64,000 bases of DNA, from assembly GCF_002223055.1 (NCBI RefSeq), contig NZ_NKFL01000007.1, forward strand, positions 434,001-498,000, written 5' to 3'. Positions 1 through 9,218 of the stretch are shown here, one piece after another. The DNA comes from Burkholderia sp. HI2500. GTDB lineage: Bacteria > Pseudomonadota > Gammaproteobacteria > Burkholderiales > Burkholderiaceae. The notes under the pieces are model-generated. The model did not search any database. It saw only the letters and a list, made by a program, of their open reading frames with translations, and was not told the DNA's origin. Position numbers and translations under genes: made by a program. Position 1 is the first letter of the stretch; the number at the start of each line of letters is the position of its first letter.

Positions 1-314
1 AACGGCAGGATCTCGTCGATACAGATGCGGACCTCGGTTTCCCAGCCTTCCTGCGCACGCTGCGCCTTCATCTCCAGCTGTTCGGCCGCATGCAGGAGCC
101 GCCGGCCTTCCTCGACGACGATGCGGCCCGCGTGCGTGAGCTTCGCGCGTCTCCCGCTGCGGTCGAACAGCATGACGCCGAGATCACTCTCGAGTTTTTG
201 TACCAGGTAGGTCAGGGCGGACGGCACGCGATGCAGCAGTTCCGCGGCTTCGGCGAACGTTCCGGTACGGTCGATCGCATCCAGTGCTTCGAGCGCTTCG
301 AATGACAGCTTCAT
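1..314 (-). CDS. LysR-family regulator, N-terminal part (runs off the left edge)
   Basis: The minus-strand frame opens at an ATG ending at base 314 and is still open at base 1, so only about 104 residues are present. The start MKLSFEALEALDAIDRTGTF is a typical LysR winged helix-turn-helix opening, followed by a recognition-helix region (AAELLHRVPSALTYLVQKLE) and a conserved D-x-G-V-x-L-F-D-R-S-G-R turn. The effector-binding domain lies outside the window, so no ligand or target can be proposed. The AraC gene that starts at 436 is divergent to it, and the roughly 120 bp between them should carry both promoters. Confidence 0.85.
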   Translation of the reverse strand, partial: MKLSFEALEALDAIDRTGTFAEAAELLHRVPSALTYLVQKLESDLGVMLFDRSGRRAKLTHAGRIVVEEGRRLLHAAEQLEMKAQRAQEGWETEVRICIDEILP

Positions 315-435
315 CGCGAGTTCCGGGTGGAGGAGGCTGGCGCATCATACCAGCGCGTGCCGCACGAAGGGCAGCGCGCGTCATGGTGGTTTGCTAGACT
401 GACACGCCTCGTCATTCACTTGCTTGTCTCCACTC

Positions 436-1341
436 ATGACTGCGCGTCAGGCGGACAACGCTTCTTCCGATTTCATCCCGGCCGACGTCAGGCAGACCGT
501 CGTCGCGCAGGCGCTGCCGAAGGGACAGGTCAGCATCGTCCGGCTGAAGACGCTGCGCCGCAACAGCGGGCTCACCGCGCCCTATCAACTGGAGAATTCG
601 GATCTCATCGTGTTGCAGTTGCGCCCGTTCGGCGAACAGGATCTGTGGCTCGACGGCCGCCGCGCGCCGTTCGTGCCCTACGGCGCGGGCACGGTCACGG
701 TTTACGATCTCGATCGCGACTGGGTAGCCGATCTGAAGGGCGCGTTCGACTGCCTGCATTTCCACATGCCGCGCCCGCTGCTCGAGGAAACGGTGGACGA
801 CCTCGGCGGCCGGCAGCGGCCGCGGCTTTACCTGCCGCCTCACCTGAGCGCGCACGATCCGATCATCCACTCGCTCGGCCAGTCGCTGCTGCCCGCGCTC
901 GCGCGGCCGGGCGAGGCGTCGCAGATGTTCATCGATCACGTCGGCCTCGCGTTTCAGGCGCACGTGGCCCACCGTTATGGCGGCGTCAGCGAGCGACGGG
1001 AAAAGACGTACGGGAAACTCACGCCGTCGCAGGCGCGCCGTGCGAAGGAATTGCTGCTCGAGCATCTCGACGGCAACCTCGGGCTGGCCGACGTGGCGAG
1101 CGCATGCGGGCTGTCTCGCAGCTATTTCGTGAAGGCGTTTCACCAGACCACCGGGCTGCCGCCGCATCGCTGGCTCATCGTGCAGCGCGTCGAACGGGCG
1201 AAGGAGTGGATGCGCAATCCGAGCCTGCCGTTGAGCATGATCGCCGACGCGTGCGGCTTTGCCGATCAGAGCCACTTCTCGCGGACCTTCACGCGCCTGA
1301 CCGGCGTCAGCCCTCGCCGCTGGCGCGCGGACCATACCTGA
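436..1341 (+). CDS. AraC-family transcriptional regulator
   Basis: Encodes 301 residues. The last ~100 residues form the two helix-turn-helix AraC domain: RRAKELLLEHLDGNLGLADV, then ACGLSRSYFVKAFHQ, and a second HTH ending in ACGFADQSHFSRTFTRLTG, followed by the family-typical SPRRWR. The N-terminal ~190 residues look like a sensor domain with no recognisable ligand signature. An in-frame TTG lies 12 bases upstream (424), but the ATG at 436 is preferred. It is divergent from the LysR fragment at the left edge. The regulated target is not evident. Confidence 0.88.
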   Translation: MTARQADNASSDFIPADVRQTVVAQALPKGQVSIVRLKTLRRNSGLTAPYQLENSDLIVLQLRPFGEQDLWLDGRRAPFVPYGAGTVTVYDLDRDWVADLKGAFDCLHFHMPRPLLEETVDDLGGRQRPRLYLPPHLSAHDPIIHSLGQSLLPALARPGEASQMFIDHVGLAFQAHVAHRYGGVSERREKTYGKLTPSQARRAKELLLEHLDGNLGLADVASACGLSRSYFVKAFHQTTGLPPHRWLIVQRVERAKEWMRNPSLPLSMIADACGFADQSHFSRTFTRLTGVSPRRWRADHT

Positions 1342-1527
1342 GCGTCGTGATGCGGGGCCGGGCAGGCGAGGTTCGCTTCGTCATCCGGTATCGGAGGGTG
1401 TGCATCCTGCGCGGCTCGATTCGGCCGGGTGCGGGGCGGGCGCGGTAGCGGCGATCGCACGTGCGGCGCGCGGCTTGCGCCACGCCGGCCGGATTAGCGC
1501 GCGCCTGTAGCGGTGTGCGCAGGGTGC

Positions 1528-2205
1528 TTATGCGTAGAAGCCGATCAGCATGTCGAGATTGCGTTGCGCGTGCGGCTCGAGCGGCGCGAATTCCGCCGAT
1601 CGAAACAACGGGGCCTGCGCGCGCAGATGCTCGAGCGCCTGCTTCCGGCCGGCGCGGAAGGCTGCCGACGGTGCATCGGGATCCTGCGCCCACTCGCACG
1701 CGATTGCGCGGTCGTACTCGCGCAGCCGGTCGGGTGCGGCCGCGAGGATCGCGAGATCGGCATCGAGAAAAATTTGCGCGGCGCGCTGCAATTCCGGATC
1801 GGCGGCGAACCCGTCAGGCAGCCGGTGCGACTTCGTCGCCAGCACCAGGTCGCGGGCAACGGACACGTGCGATGCATGCGCATGCAACCAGGCTGCGTCG
1901 CAACGCGCGTGCGTGACCTGCGCGAGCCATTGCGCGCTGAGCGCTTCGTTGTCCGCATACGCCGGCAGGGTCGTCGCGTAGACGATGTCGTGCGCCCACA
2001 CGGCCAGCTCGATAGCCGGCCACAGCGGGTTCGCACGATACGGCGCGAGGTGAGCGAACAGTTCCGCCAGATGGGCGAGCGTGTGATAGAAGCGCTGCGG
2101 CTCGCCGTACGCGCGTTCGACGAGCGGCCACACGGCCGTCGTGCCGAAGCAGGCGTCGCAGGCGGCGCGCAGCGTGCGCGCGATATCGGGATCGAGGGCG
2201 TTCAT
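1528..2205 (-). CDS. HD-superfamily metal-dependent hydrolase-like protein
   Basis: Encodes 225 residues opening MNALDPDIARTL. The arrangement YGEPQRFYHTLAHLAELF followed ~25 residues later by VWAHDIVY resembles the predicted HD phosphohydrolases of the 'N-methyl-D-aspartate receptor subunit-like' annotation group. His residues in YHTLAHL and the HD dipeptide would bind metal, and a second acidic patch (FLDADLAIL) fits the distal metal ligands. No signal peptide or membrane segment is visible, so a cytoplasmic enzyme is expected. The substrate is unknown. It is convergent with nothing and is separated from the divergent mutarotase gene by ~105 bp. Confidence 0.7.
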   Translation of the reverse strand: MNALDPDIARTLRAACDACFGTTAVWPLVERAYGEPQRFYHTLAHLAELFAHLAPYRANPLWPAIELAVWAHDIVYATTLPAYADNEALSAQWLAQVTHARCDAAWLHAHASHVSVARDLVLATKSHRLPDGFAADPELQRAAQIFLDADLAILAAAPDRLREYDRAIACEWAQDPDAPSAAFRAGRKQALEHLRAQAPLFRSAEFAPLEPHAQRNLDMLIGFYA

Positions 2206-2311
2206 GGCGGCGATCGGCTCGGGCGGGCGATGCGCGCAGCATAGCAAACGTGGCCGCGAGCAGGCATGCCGCTTGCGCACGCGCACGGATTGCACCGTAT
2301 CGGAGGTTGCC

Positions 2312-3475
2312 ATGAAACGAATCTGGCCGCGCTGCCCGCTGCTCGCGATCTGGGCGGTCGGGGCGCTCGCGCTGTACGCAGACCTCGCCTCGGCGGCGCC
2401 CGATGTATCGATCAGCCGCGCGGATGACGGAACGACCGCGTCCGGGCAGCGGGTGAGCCAGTACACGCTGGCGAACCAGCGCGGCGTGACGCTGAAAGTC
2501 ATCACGTACGGCGCTATCGTGACCGCGCTCGACGTGCCGGATCGAACCGGCCACGTTGCCGACATCGTGCTCGGCTTCGATTCGCTGCACGACTACGAAG
2601 CGCACAACGGCAACATCCATTTCGGCGCACTGATCGGCCGGTATGCGAACCGCATTGCCGGCGGCCGGTTCCCGCTCGATGGCCGGACGTGGACGCTGCC
2701 GGTCAACGACGGGCCGAACACGTTGCATGGCGGCCCCGGCAGTTTCGACGCGAAGGTATGGACGGTCACCGGTACGCACAGCGACGCGAGCGGTTCGAGC
2801 GTCACGCTGAGCTACATGAGCCCCGACGGCGAGAACGGCTTTCCCGGCACGTTGACGACTGACGTCACCTACACGCTGACGCGTGACAACCAGATCCGCA
2901 TCGACTACCGCGCGACGACCGACAGGGACACGGTCGTCAACCTGACCAACCACAGCTATTTCAATCTGGCCGGGCAGGCGGGCGGCAGCGTCGAGCGGCA
3001 ACTGATCGAGATCGCCGCCTCGCGCTTCACGCCGACCGACGAGACGTCGATTCCGACCGGGCAACTGGCGAGCGTCGCGGGTACGCCGATGGATCTGCGC
3101 CAGCTGACGCCGATCGGCGCGCATTTGCGCGACGCCTATCCGCAACTCGTCATCGCGCATGGGTACGACCAGAACTGGGTGCTCGACCAGGGCGGCCAGC
3201 CGGCGCCGGCGTTTGCCGCGCGCGCTTACGACCCGGCGTCGGGGCGTTTCCTCGAGGTGTACACGACGCAGCCGGGGCTGCAGTTCTATACGGCCAACGG
3301 ATTGAACGGCAGCGTCGCGGGCAAGGGCGGGACGGTCTATCGGCAAACCGATGCGTTTGCGCTGGAGGCCGAGCATTTTCCCGATTCGCCGAATCATCCG
3401 GCATTCCCGACGACGGTGCTCAAGCCCGGCGAGACGCTGCACGAAGTGACGGTGTGGCGGGTGGGGGCGCGATGA
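2312..3475 (+). CDS. Galactose mutarotase (aldose 1-epimerase), exported
   Basis: Encodes 387 residues with an N-terminal signal peptide (MKRIWPRCPLLAIW... cleaving near LASAAP). The body is a galactose-mutarotase beta-sandwich: ITYGAIVTALDVPDR, GALIGRYANRIAGGRF, NTLHGGPGSFDAKVW, a catalytic-His segment NLTNHSYFNLAGQ, and a C-terminal catalytic-Glu region FALEAEHFPDSPNHP. The family interconverts alpha and beta anomers of aldoses. The leader suggests periplasmic action. A Shine-Dalgarno-like CGGAGG sits just before the ATG. It stands alone, with no sugar operon around it. Confidence 0.93.
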   Translation: MKRIWPRCPLLAIWAVGALALYADLASAAPDVSISRADDGTTASGQRVSQYTLANQRGVTLKVITYGAIVTALDVPDRTGHVADIVLGFDSLHDYEAHNGNIHFGALIGRYANRIAGGRFPLDGRTWTLPVNDGPNTLHGGPGSFDAKVWTVTGTHSDASGSSVTLSYMSPDGENGFPGTLTTDVTYTLTRDNQIRIDYRATTDRDTVVNLTNHSYFNLAGQAGGSVERQLIEIAASRFTPTDETSIPTGQLASVAGTPMDLRQLTPIGAHLRDAYPQLVIAHGYDQNWVLDQGGQPAPAFAARAYDPASGRFLEVYTTQPGLQFYTANGLNGSVAGKGGTVYRQTDAFALEAEHFPDSPNHPAFPTTVLKPGETLHEVTVWRVGAR

Positions 3476-3502
3476 GCCGGGGCGCGGCCCGGATCGTCTC
3501 CG

Positions 3503-4360
3503 CTACAGGTTGACCACGCCGCGCCCGAGTTCGATCACGCGGCCGCCCACGCCGATTTCGCCGCTCGCATTGACCGACAACCGCAACCGGCAAGGCCGGC
3601 CGACGGCGTCGCCCTGTTCGACCTGAAACGCGGCCGGCAGGTCGCGCTTCATCGCAAGCAGCCACCCGCCCAGGTTTGCGCAGGCCGACCCCGTGCCCGG
3701 GTCTTCGGAAACGCTGCCTTGCTTCACGAAGAAGTAGCGCGACACCACCGTCCCCGGACGCTCGGCATCGAACGCGAAGACGTAGGCGGTCTTGCGGCCG
3801 AGGCTGCTGGTCGGCCAGATATCGAGGCAGGCGCTGTCGGGCTGCGCGCGGCGCACGGCGGCGGGATCCTTGAGCGCGACCAGCAACTGGTCGGCGCCGG
3901 TGTCGACCCAGATCGGCGACGTGAGCAGATCGTCTTCCGTGAGCCCCAGCAGCGCCGCCATCCGGGCGTCCGACAATTCGCACGGCGCCGTCTTCGGCAT
4001 GCCTGCGTGCGGCGCGGTGAACGTCCACACGTCGTCATGCGCGCTCACGTCGACCACGCCGGCCTTGAATTCGAGCGCGAGATCGCCGCCGGCGCCCAGC
4101 AAGTCGCGCACGACATGCGCGGTGCCGAGCGTCGGATGGCCCGCGAAGGCCATTTCATAACCGGGCGTGAAGATGCGAACCCGCGCATGGGCGCGCTCCG
4201 ACGGCAGCACGAAGGTCGTTTCGGACAGGTTGAACTGCACCGCGAGCGCCCGCATGGTCACGTCGTCCATGCCGCGCGCATCGTCGAATACGCAAAGCGG
4301 GTTGCCGCCGAAAGTCGATTCGGCGAATACGTTCAGCAGGCGGAAGGCGTAGGCAGGCAT
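3503..4360 (-). CDS. PhzF-family isomerase
   Basis: Encodes 285 residues, the usual size of the PhzF family (diaminopimelate epimerase-like fold, duplicated domains). Hallmarks are the opening VFAESTFGGNPLCVF, the catalytic Glu within QFNLSETTFVLP, FAGHPTLGTAHVV, and the glycine-rich DPGTGSACANLGGWLL of the second domain. PhzF itself isomerises trans-2,3-dihydro-3-hydroxyanthranilate, but no phenazine genes are nearby, so this is probably a general PhzF-like isomerase of unknown substrate. It ends 27 bases after the convergent mutarotase gene. Confidence 0.9.
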   Translation of the reverse strand: MPAYAFRLLNVFAESTFGGNPLCVFDDARGMDDVTMRALAVQFNLSETTFVLPSERAHARVRIFTPGYEMAFAGHPTLGTAHVVRDLLGAGGDLALEFKAGVVDVSAHDDVWTFTAPHAGMPKTAPCELSDARMAALLGLTEDDLLTSPIWVDTGADQLLVALKDPAAVRRAQPDSACLDIWPTSSLGRKTAYVFAFDAERPGTVVSRYFFVKQGSVSEDPGTGSACANLGGWLLAMKRDLPAAFQVEQGDAVGRPCRLRLSVNASGEIGVGGRVIELGRGVVNL

Positions 4361-4605
4361 TTGAATCTCGTGTGGGTGCGGCAATCGACGGACCGAGGGG
4401 CACGTTTGTCGGCGGCTTGCGGCAGAGCGGCGGCGACATCGCGTCGCAATGCGGTGCGTCATTGTGCCCGCAAGATGCGATGAAAGGGCGCCATCCGGGC
4501 TGGCCGTTTTTCATGCATGATCGGGGTCTCCGGTTTGCGGATGGAGATCCGGTTCGATCATTCGACTATCCGCAACGTGCAGGTTCGAGCGTGCAGGGGG
4601 ACGAC

Positions 4606-5262
4606 ATGGGATCTGACGGAAGCGCCCCGGGCACCGGCGGCGACCAAGCGAATGCCGGCTCGCCGCAAACGCTCCTGGACGCGATCGTCCGTGGCGTCGA
4701 AGGCCACGGCATCCCTGCCGGCACCGATTGGCCGACCGCGAAGCAACTCCTCGCGGACAACGATGGCCAGTGGAAATTCTCGGCGGTGCTGGTCCCAATC
4801 GTCGCGCGGCGCGAGCCGACGATCCTGCTGACCCGACGCGCGTCGGACCTCAGCGAATACTCGTCGCATGTGAGTTTTCCGGGCGGACGCCCGGCCGAGT
4901 CCGACCGCGATATCGGTACGACCGCTTTGCGCGAGGCATTCGAGGAAATCCGTCTCGCGCCTGATGCGGTCCGCGTGGCCGGCAGCTTGCCGATCCACAA
5001 AACCAGAAAACGCAATCACGCGATCTTTCCCGTGGTCGGCATCGTGCCGGAAACGGCGATATGGGAGGCGGCGCCCGCGGAAGTCGCGGAGATCTTCGAG
5101 TTTCCGTTCGCCGTGCTGCTGAATCCGGATCTGCTGCGGCAATACACGGACGGCGAACGCACGGGCGCATGGTACTGGGCGGAGCAGGCGCAGGACATCT
5201 GGGGCGTGACGGCGCTCATCCTGAGATCGCTCGCCGGTCTGGTGCGCGATGCCATGCGTTGA
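4606..5262 (+). CDS. Nudix hydrolase, CoA pyrophosphatase (NudL)-like
   Basis: Encodes 218 residues with a purine-rich GCAGGGGG upstream of the ATG. A Nudix box is present as GGRPAESDRD...ALREAFEEIRL, preceded by ILLTRRASDLSEYSSHVSFP. That layout matches the CoA-specific (UPF0035/NudL) subgroup, which carries LLTxRxxxLxxHxGQVxFPGG, but the H and GQ positions are replaced here (Y and SH). The metal-binding REAFEE core is intact, so hydrolysis of a nucleoside diphosphate derivative is likely while CoA specificity is less certain. The first ~60 residues are a poorly conserved extension. Confidence 0.82.
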   Translation: MGSDGSAPGTGGDQANAGSPQTLLDAIVRGVEGHGIPAGTDWPTAKQLLADNDGQWKFSAVLVPIVARREPTILLTRRASDLSEYSSHVSFPGGRPAESDRDIGTTALREAFEEIRLAPDAVRVAGSLPIHKTRKRNHAIFPVVGIVPETAIWEAAPAEVAEIFEFPFAVLLNPDLLRQYTDGERTGAWYWAEQAQDIWGVTALILRSLAGLVRDAMR

Positions 5263-5295
5263 CGGCATGCGTCGACGGTCGCATGCCGACGCACG

Positions 5296-6267
5296 TCAAT
5301 GCGACGACACGAATTGCGCATCCTCGAAGGCTTCCGGAATCGCGAAGCTGTCGCGCAAGCGCTGCGTTTCCTTCGCCGGCGTCAGGCCGAACAGGCGCTT
5401 GAATTCGCGGCTGAACTGCGACGGGCTCGCATAGCCGACCGCGTAGCCGGCCGCCTCCGCCGTCAGGTCGTCGCGCACCATCAGCAGGCGCGCCTGATGC
5501 AGCCGTGTCGACTTCAGGTACTGCATCGGCGACACCTGTGTGATCGCCTTGAAGTGGCTGTGAAAGCTCGGCACGCTCATGCCGGCTGCGTCGGCCAGTT
5601 GCGGCACGTCGAGCGGCTGCGCGTAATCGGCATGGATCACGCGCAGTGACCGGCCGATCCGGCCGAACTGCCCGCGCATCGCCAGCGCGCTGCGCATCGC
5701 GCTGCCCTGCGCGCCGGTGAGCACGCGGAAATACAGCTCGCGCAGCAGTGCCGGGCCGAGCACCGCGGCGTCGAGCGGCCGGTGCATCGCCTCGACGAAA
5801 CGCAGCACCGACGCGTGCATCGTCGCATCCATCGGCGTCGACATCATGCTCCTGGGCGCCTGCACGGGCTCCGCCGTCCCTTCGCGGTCGATCTGCGCCG
5901 CGAGTTCGGCGGCCATCGTGAAATCGAGGTGCAGATACAGCGCGAGCAGCGGGCGCTCGGGCGTGGCGTCGGTTTCCATGCTGAACGGCACGGGCACGGA
6001 CACCGCCAGGTAGTGATGTTCGTCGTACAGATAGCGCTCGCCGCCGAAGTAGCCGCGCTTGCAGCCCTGGCACACGATCACGATGCCCGGGTCGTACAGC
6101 ACCGGCGTGCGCGACAGCGCGCGGTTCGAGCGCAGGATGCGCACGCTCGGCAGCGCCGTCAGGTTGTAGCCTTCGTCGGGCGCCAGCGTGCGCAGCAGCG
6201 CCACCAGGCGCTTCCGGTCGCGCGGCGGCAGCGTCGGGGATCGGGCGGGGAGGGGATCGGCGCTCAT
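5296..6267 (-). CDS. AraC-family regulator with AraC_N-type sensor domain
   Basis: Encodes 323 residues from the ATG MSADPLP; a TTG four codons upstream (6279) is the alternative start. Residues ~30-190 resemble the AraC_N domain (ALPSVRILRSNRALSRTPVLYDP ... IVCQGCKRGYFGG), a cupin-like effector module. The C-terminus holds two HTHs (QLADAAGMSVPSFHSHFKAI and YAVGYASPSQFSREFKRLFGLTP). It is divergent from the SDR gene at 6362 with under 100 bp between them. Regulators of this subgroup commonly control an adjacent SDR or aldo-keto reductase gene, so the neighbour is the likely target (inference). Confidence 0.9.
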   Translation of the reverse strand: MSADPLPARSPTLPPRDRKRLVALLRTLAPDEGYNLTALPSVRILRSNRALSRTPVLYDPGIVIVCQGCKRGYFGGERYLYDEHHYLAVSVPVPFSMETDATPERPLLALYLHLDFTMAAELAAQIDREGTAEPVQAPRSMMSTPMDATMHASVLRFVEAMHRPLDAAVLGPALLRELYFRVLTGAQGSAMRSALAMRGQFGRIGRSLRVIHADYAQPLDVPQLADAAGMSVPSFHSHFKAITQVSPMQYLKSTRLHQARLLMVRDDLTAEAAGYAVGYASPSQFSREFKRLFGLTPAKETQRLRDSFAIPEAFEDAQFVSSH

Positions 6268-6361
6268 AGTTTTGTGCAAGAAAATCAGCGGAATCGGGCT
6301 TATTTGACGGGGTTCTTCAGACTAGTATGCACGCTCCAATCGACATTCGGGAGAAGCTCAC
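6268..6361. promoter_or_regulatory. Divergent AraC/SDR promoter region
   Basis: This 94-bp spacer separates two divergent starts. On the plus strand TTGACG (6304-6309) lies 16 bp before TATGCA (6326-6331), a plausible sigma-70-like promoter for the SDR gene. GGGAGAAG just before 6362 is its ribosome-binding site. No clear AraC operator was recognised. Confidence 0.4.
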
Positions 6362-7192
6362 ATGGCATCCGGCAAGCTCATGCTCATTACCGGCGTCAGC
6401 AGCGGCTTTGGCCGCGCGCTCGCGCAGGAGGCCCTCGCGGCGGGTTACACGGTGGTCGGCACCGTGCGAAGCGCGCAGGCGGCGCAGGATTTCGACGCAC
6501 TGTCCGCGCGGGCGTTCGCGCGGGTGCTCGACGTGACCGACTTCGACCGCATCGACGGCGTCGTGGCGGACATCGAGGCGAACGTCGGGCCCGTCGACGT
6601 CCTGGTGAACAACGCCGGCTACGGGCACGAAGGGATCATGGAAGAGGCGCCGCTCGCGGAGATGCGCCGGCAGTTCGACGTGAACGTGTTCGGCGCGGTC
6701 GCGATGATGAAGGCGGTCATGCCTTACATGCGCGAACGGCGGCGTGGCCACATCCTGAACATCACGTCGATGGGCGGCCACATCACGATGCCGGGCATCG
6801 CGTACTACTGCGGCAGCAAGTTCGCGCTGGAAGGTATTACCGAAACCGTCGGCAAGGAGCTGGCGCCGTTCGGCATCGCGGTGACGGCCGTGGCGCCGGG
6901 TTCGTTCCGCACCGACTGGGCCGGCCGCTCGATGCTGCGCACGCCGCGCTCGATCGCCGATTACGACGCGCTGTTCGATCCGATCCGCCAGGCGCGCGAA
7001 GAGAAGAGCGGCAAGCAGCTGGGCGATCCCGCGAAGGCCGCGCGGGCGATGCTCGCGGCGATCGCGGCGGACCATCCGCCCGCGCACCTGCTGCTCGGCA
7101 GCGATGCGTTGCGGCTGGTACGCGGCAAGCTGGCGGCGCTGGACGCGGAAATCCGCGCGTGGGAGGCCGTGACGGTGTCGACGGACGGTTGA
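6362..7192 (+). CDS. Short-chain dehydrogenase/reductase
   Basis: Encodes 276 residues with classical SDR motifs: cofactor-binding TGVSSGFGRAL at the N-terminus, NNAGYG, a catalytic Ser in NITSMGGH, and YxxxK as YYCGSK. VAPGSFRTDW follows, as in NAD(P)-dependent SDRs of the 'oxidoreductase' type. The nucleotide loop lacks an obvious acidic residue after beta-2 (TVRSAQ), which favours NADP. It is expressed away from the AraC gene, its presumed regulator. The substrate is not inferable. Confidence 0.92.
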   Translation: MASGKLMLITGVSSGFGRALAQEALAAGYTVVGTVRSAQAAQDFDALSARAFARVLDVTDFDRIDGVVADIEANVGPVDVLVNNAGYGHEGIMEEAPLAEMRRQFDVNVFGAVAMMKAVMPYMRERRRGHILNITSMGGHITMPGIAYYCGSKFALEGITETVGKELAPFGIAVTAVAPGSFRTDWAGRSMLRTPRSIADYDALFDPIRQAREEKSGKQLGDPAKAARAMLAAIAADHPPAHLLLGSDALRLVRGKLAALDAEIRAWEAVTVSTDG

Positions 7193-7348
7193 CGTGCCGT
7201 GCCGCACGATCGTTCGCCCGTAGCGGGTTCGTCCACGTTGTCGACATCGTCGACGGTCATTCGCAACTTGGCATCCTCGTTTAACAAACCTGTCCGATAA
7301 TGGCTGCCGGCCAGTGCGCCGTTCATCCACCTCACAGGAGTCATCGCG

Positions 7349-8185
7349 ATGCCATACGTCACAACGAAGGATCACGTCGAGATCTTTTACAAGGACTGGG
7401 GCCCGAAGGACGCGCAGCCCATCGTCTTCCATCATGGCTGGCCGTTGTCCGCGGACGACTGGGATGCGCAGATGCTCTTCTTCGTCCAGAAGGGCTATCG
7501 CGTGGTGGCGCACGACCGGCGCGGCCACGGCCGGTCGGCGCAGGTATCGGACGGCCACGACATGGATCATTACGCGGCGGACGCGTTCGCGGTCGTCGAG
7601 GCGCTCGACCTGCGCAATGCGGTGCACATCGGCCACTCGACCGGTGGCGGCGAAGTCGCGCGCTACGTCGCGAAGCACGGCGAGCCGGCCGGCCGTGTCG
7701 CGAAGGCGGTGCTGGTCAGCGCGGTGCCGCCGCTGATGGTGAAAACCGCATCGAACCCGGAAGGCTTGCCGATCGAGGTGTTCGACGGCTTCCGCAAGGC
7801 GCTCGCCGACAATCGCGCGCAGTTCTTCCTCGATGTGCCGAGCGGCCCGTTCTACGGGTTCAACCGCGAAGGTGCAACCGTGCATCAGGGCGTGATCCGC
7901 AACTGGTGGCGACAAGGGATGGAAGGCAGCGCGAAGGCGCATTACGAAGGCATCAAGGCGTTTTCGGAAACGGACCAGACCGAAGACCTGAAGTCGATCT
8001 CCGTCCCGACGCTCGTGCTGCATGGCGAAGACGACCAGATCGTGCCGATCGCGGATGCCGCGCTGAAGTCGATCAAGCTGCTGAAGAACGGCACGTTGAA
8101 GACGTACCCGGGCTACTCGCACGGGATGCTGACGATCAACGCGGACGTCCTCAACGCCGACCTGCTGGCTTTCGTGCAGGCGTAA
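7349..8185 (+). CDS. Alpha/beta hydrolase, non-heme chloroperoxidase-like
   Basis: Encodes 278 residues with the full alpha/beta-hydrolase signature: oxyanion-hole HHGWPLSADDW, nucleophile elbow GHSTGG (Ser ~98), acidic residue in LHGEDDQIVP, and catalytic His in YPGYSHGM near the C-terminus. Length and motif wording match cofactor-free haloperoxidases/arylesterases, which produce peracids from carboxylic acids and peroxide in vitro; the physiological role is usually ester or lactone hydrolysis. No signal peptide is seen. CACAGGAGTCATCGCG precedes the ATG. A strong hairpin follows the gene. Confidence 0.92.
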   Translation: MPYVTTKDHVEIFYKDWGPKDAQPIVFHHGWPLSADDWDAQMLFFVQKGYRVVAHDRRGHGRSAQVSDGHDMDHYAADAFAVVEALDLRNAVHIGHSTGGGEVARYVAKHGEPAGRVAKAVLVSAVPPLMVKTASNPEGLPIEVFDGFRKALADNRAQFFLDVPSGPFYGFNREGATVHQGVIRNWWRQGMEGSAKAHYEGIKAFSETDQTEDLKSISVPTLVLHGEDDQIVPIADAALKSIKLLKNGTLKTYPGYSHGMLTINADVLNADLLAFVQA

Positions 8186-8193
8186 CAGTGTGA

Positions 8194-8220
8194 GCGCAGG
8201 CCCGCTTCGGCGGGCTGCGC
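8194..8220. terminator. GC-rich hairpin between convergent genes
   Basis: GCGCAGGCCCGC and GCGGGCTGCGC are near-perfect inverted repeats around a TTCG loop, lying nine bases after the hydrolase stop and before the stop of the convergent LysR gene. There is no T-run, so this may be a bidirectional or Rho-assisted terminator. Confidence 0.6.
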
Positions 8221-8297
8221 TGCCATTGCGGGCCGGCGGCGCGCGGTCGCGCCCGTCGCGCTGCCGGCCACGCGGCCGGATCACCGGCCGCTGCGGT

Positions 8298-9218
8298 TCA
8301 GCCCGGGCCGTTGAAGCGGATGCCCGGAAACGTCAGGCGCGGCAGCCGGCTTTCCAGAAACGCGAGCAGTTCGCGCACCTGCGCGGCCTTGGCGGAATCG
8401 TCCGGCCAGACGAGGTAGTACGCGTCCCCCGTATTGACGGCGGTCTTGAACGGCAGCACGAGCTGCTTCTCGTCGATGGCCGTCGCGCACAGCGCGAGAT
8501 CGCCGATCGAAATGCCGTGGCCGGCAATCGCCGCCGCGATCCCCTGTTCGAGCATGTCGAACACCTGCCCGCGCGTGATGTCCACCTCGAGATCATGGCC
8601 GCTGCCCTTGAGCCAGCGGCGCCAGTCGCGCCGGTCGGGCGACGGGTGGATCAGCTCGCACGCCGCCGGATTCGTGCGTGCGACCGTCGCGGTCGCTCGC
8701 GAGCACACCGGAATCAGCCATTCGTCGAACAGCTTCACGCACTGCGTGGCCTCGCCGAACTTGCCCGCGCCGAGCAGGATCGCGCAATCGTAGGATTCGC
8801 TGAAGAAATCGACGGTATCGACGTCCATCCACACGCTCGCGATCTGCACCTCGAACGCGGGCCGCGTGGCGCGAAACGCGGCCAGGGCGTCGAGCAGCCA
8901 GCGCATCGTGAGCGTGGACGGCGCCTTGAGCCGCAGCACGTCGCGTTGCGACTGGAACAGCACGCACGCTTCCTCGATCTGCCGGAAGCCGCGCCGCAGG
9001 CCCGACGCGAAGATGTGCGCTTCCGCCGTCACGGTCATTTTCGGGCCGTGCCGGACGAACAGCTTCCGCCCGAAGTACGCCTCGAGCGTCCTCACGTGCT
9101 TGCTCACCGCGCTTTGCGTGAGGCTGAGTTCCTCGGCGGCCAGCGTAAACGAGCCGGTGCGCGCGGCGCTTTCGAACGCGCGCAGCGCGTAGACAGGCGG
9201 GAGCGGTTTGGCCTTCAT
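8298..9218 (-). CDS. LysR-family regulator (GcvA-like)
   Basis: Encodes 306 residues. The start MKAKPLPPVYALRAFESAAR and the HTH TLAAEELSLTQSAVSKHVRT belong to the GcvA/AmpR branch of LysR regulators. The C-terminal effector domain continues to a divergent tail. It is divergent from the LysE-type exporter gene at 9384. That pairing recalls the LysG/LysE arrangement, in which the regulator senses the exported amino acid, so control of the neighbour is the simplest inference. Confidence 0.9.
   Translation of the reverse strand: MKAKPLPPVYALRAFESAARTGSFTLAAEELSLTQSAVSKHVRTLEAYFGRKLFVRHGPKMTVTAEAHIFASGLRRGFRQIEEACVLFQSQRDVLRLKAPSTLTMRWLLDALAAFRATRPAFEVQIASVWMDVDTVDFFSESYDCAILLGAGKFGEATQCVKLFDEWLIPVCSRATATVARTNPAACELIHPSPDRRDWRRWLKGSGHDLEVDITRGQVFDMLEQGIAAAIAGHGISIGDLALCATAIDEKQLVLPFKTAVNTGDAYYLVWPDDSAKAAQVRELLAFLESRLPRLTFPGIRFNGPG

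Noticed and set aside
6317..8284. Minus-strand frame of 655 codons across the SDR and hydrolase genes
   Set aside because: It runs antisense to two well-identified genes, and its composition (His/Arg/Asp-rich) is that of an antisense shadow.
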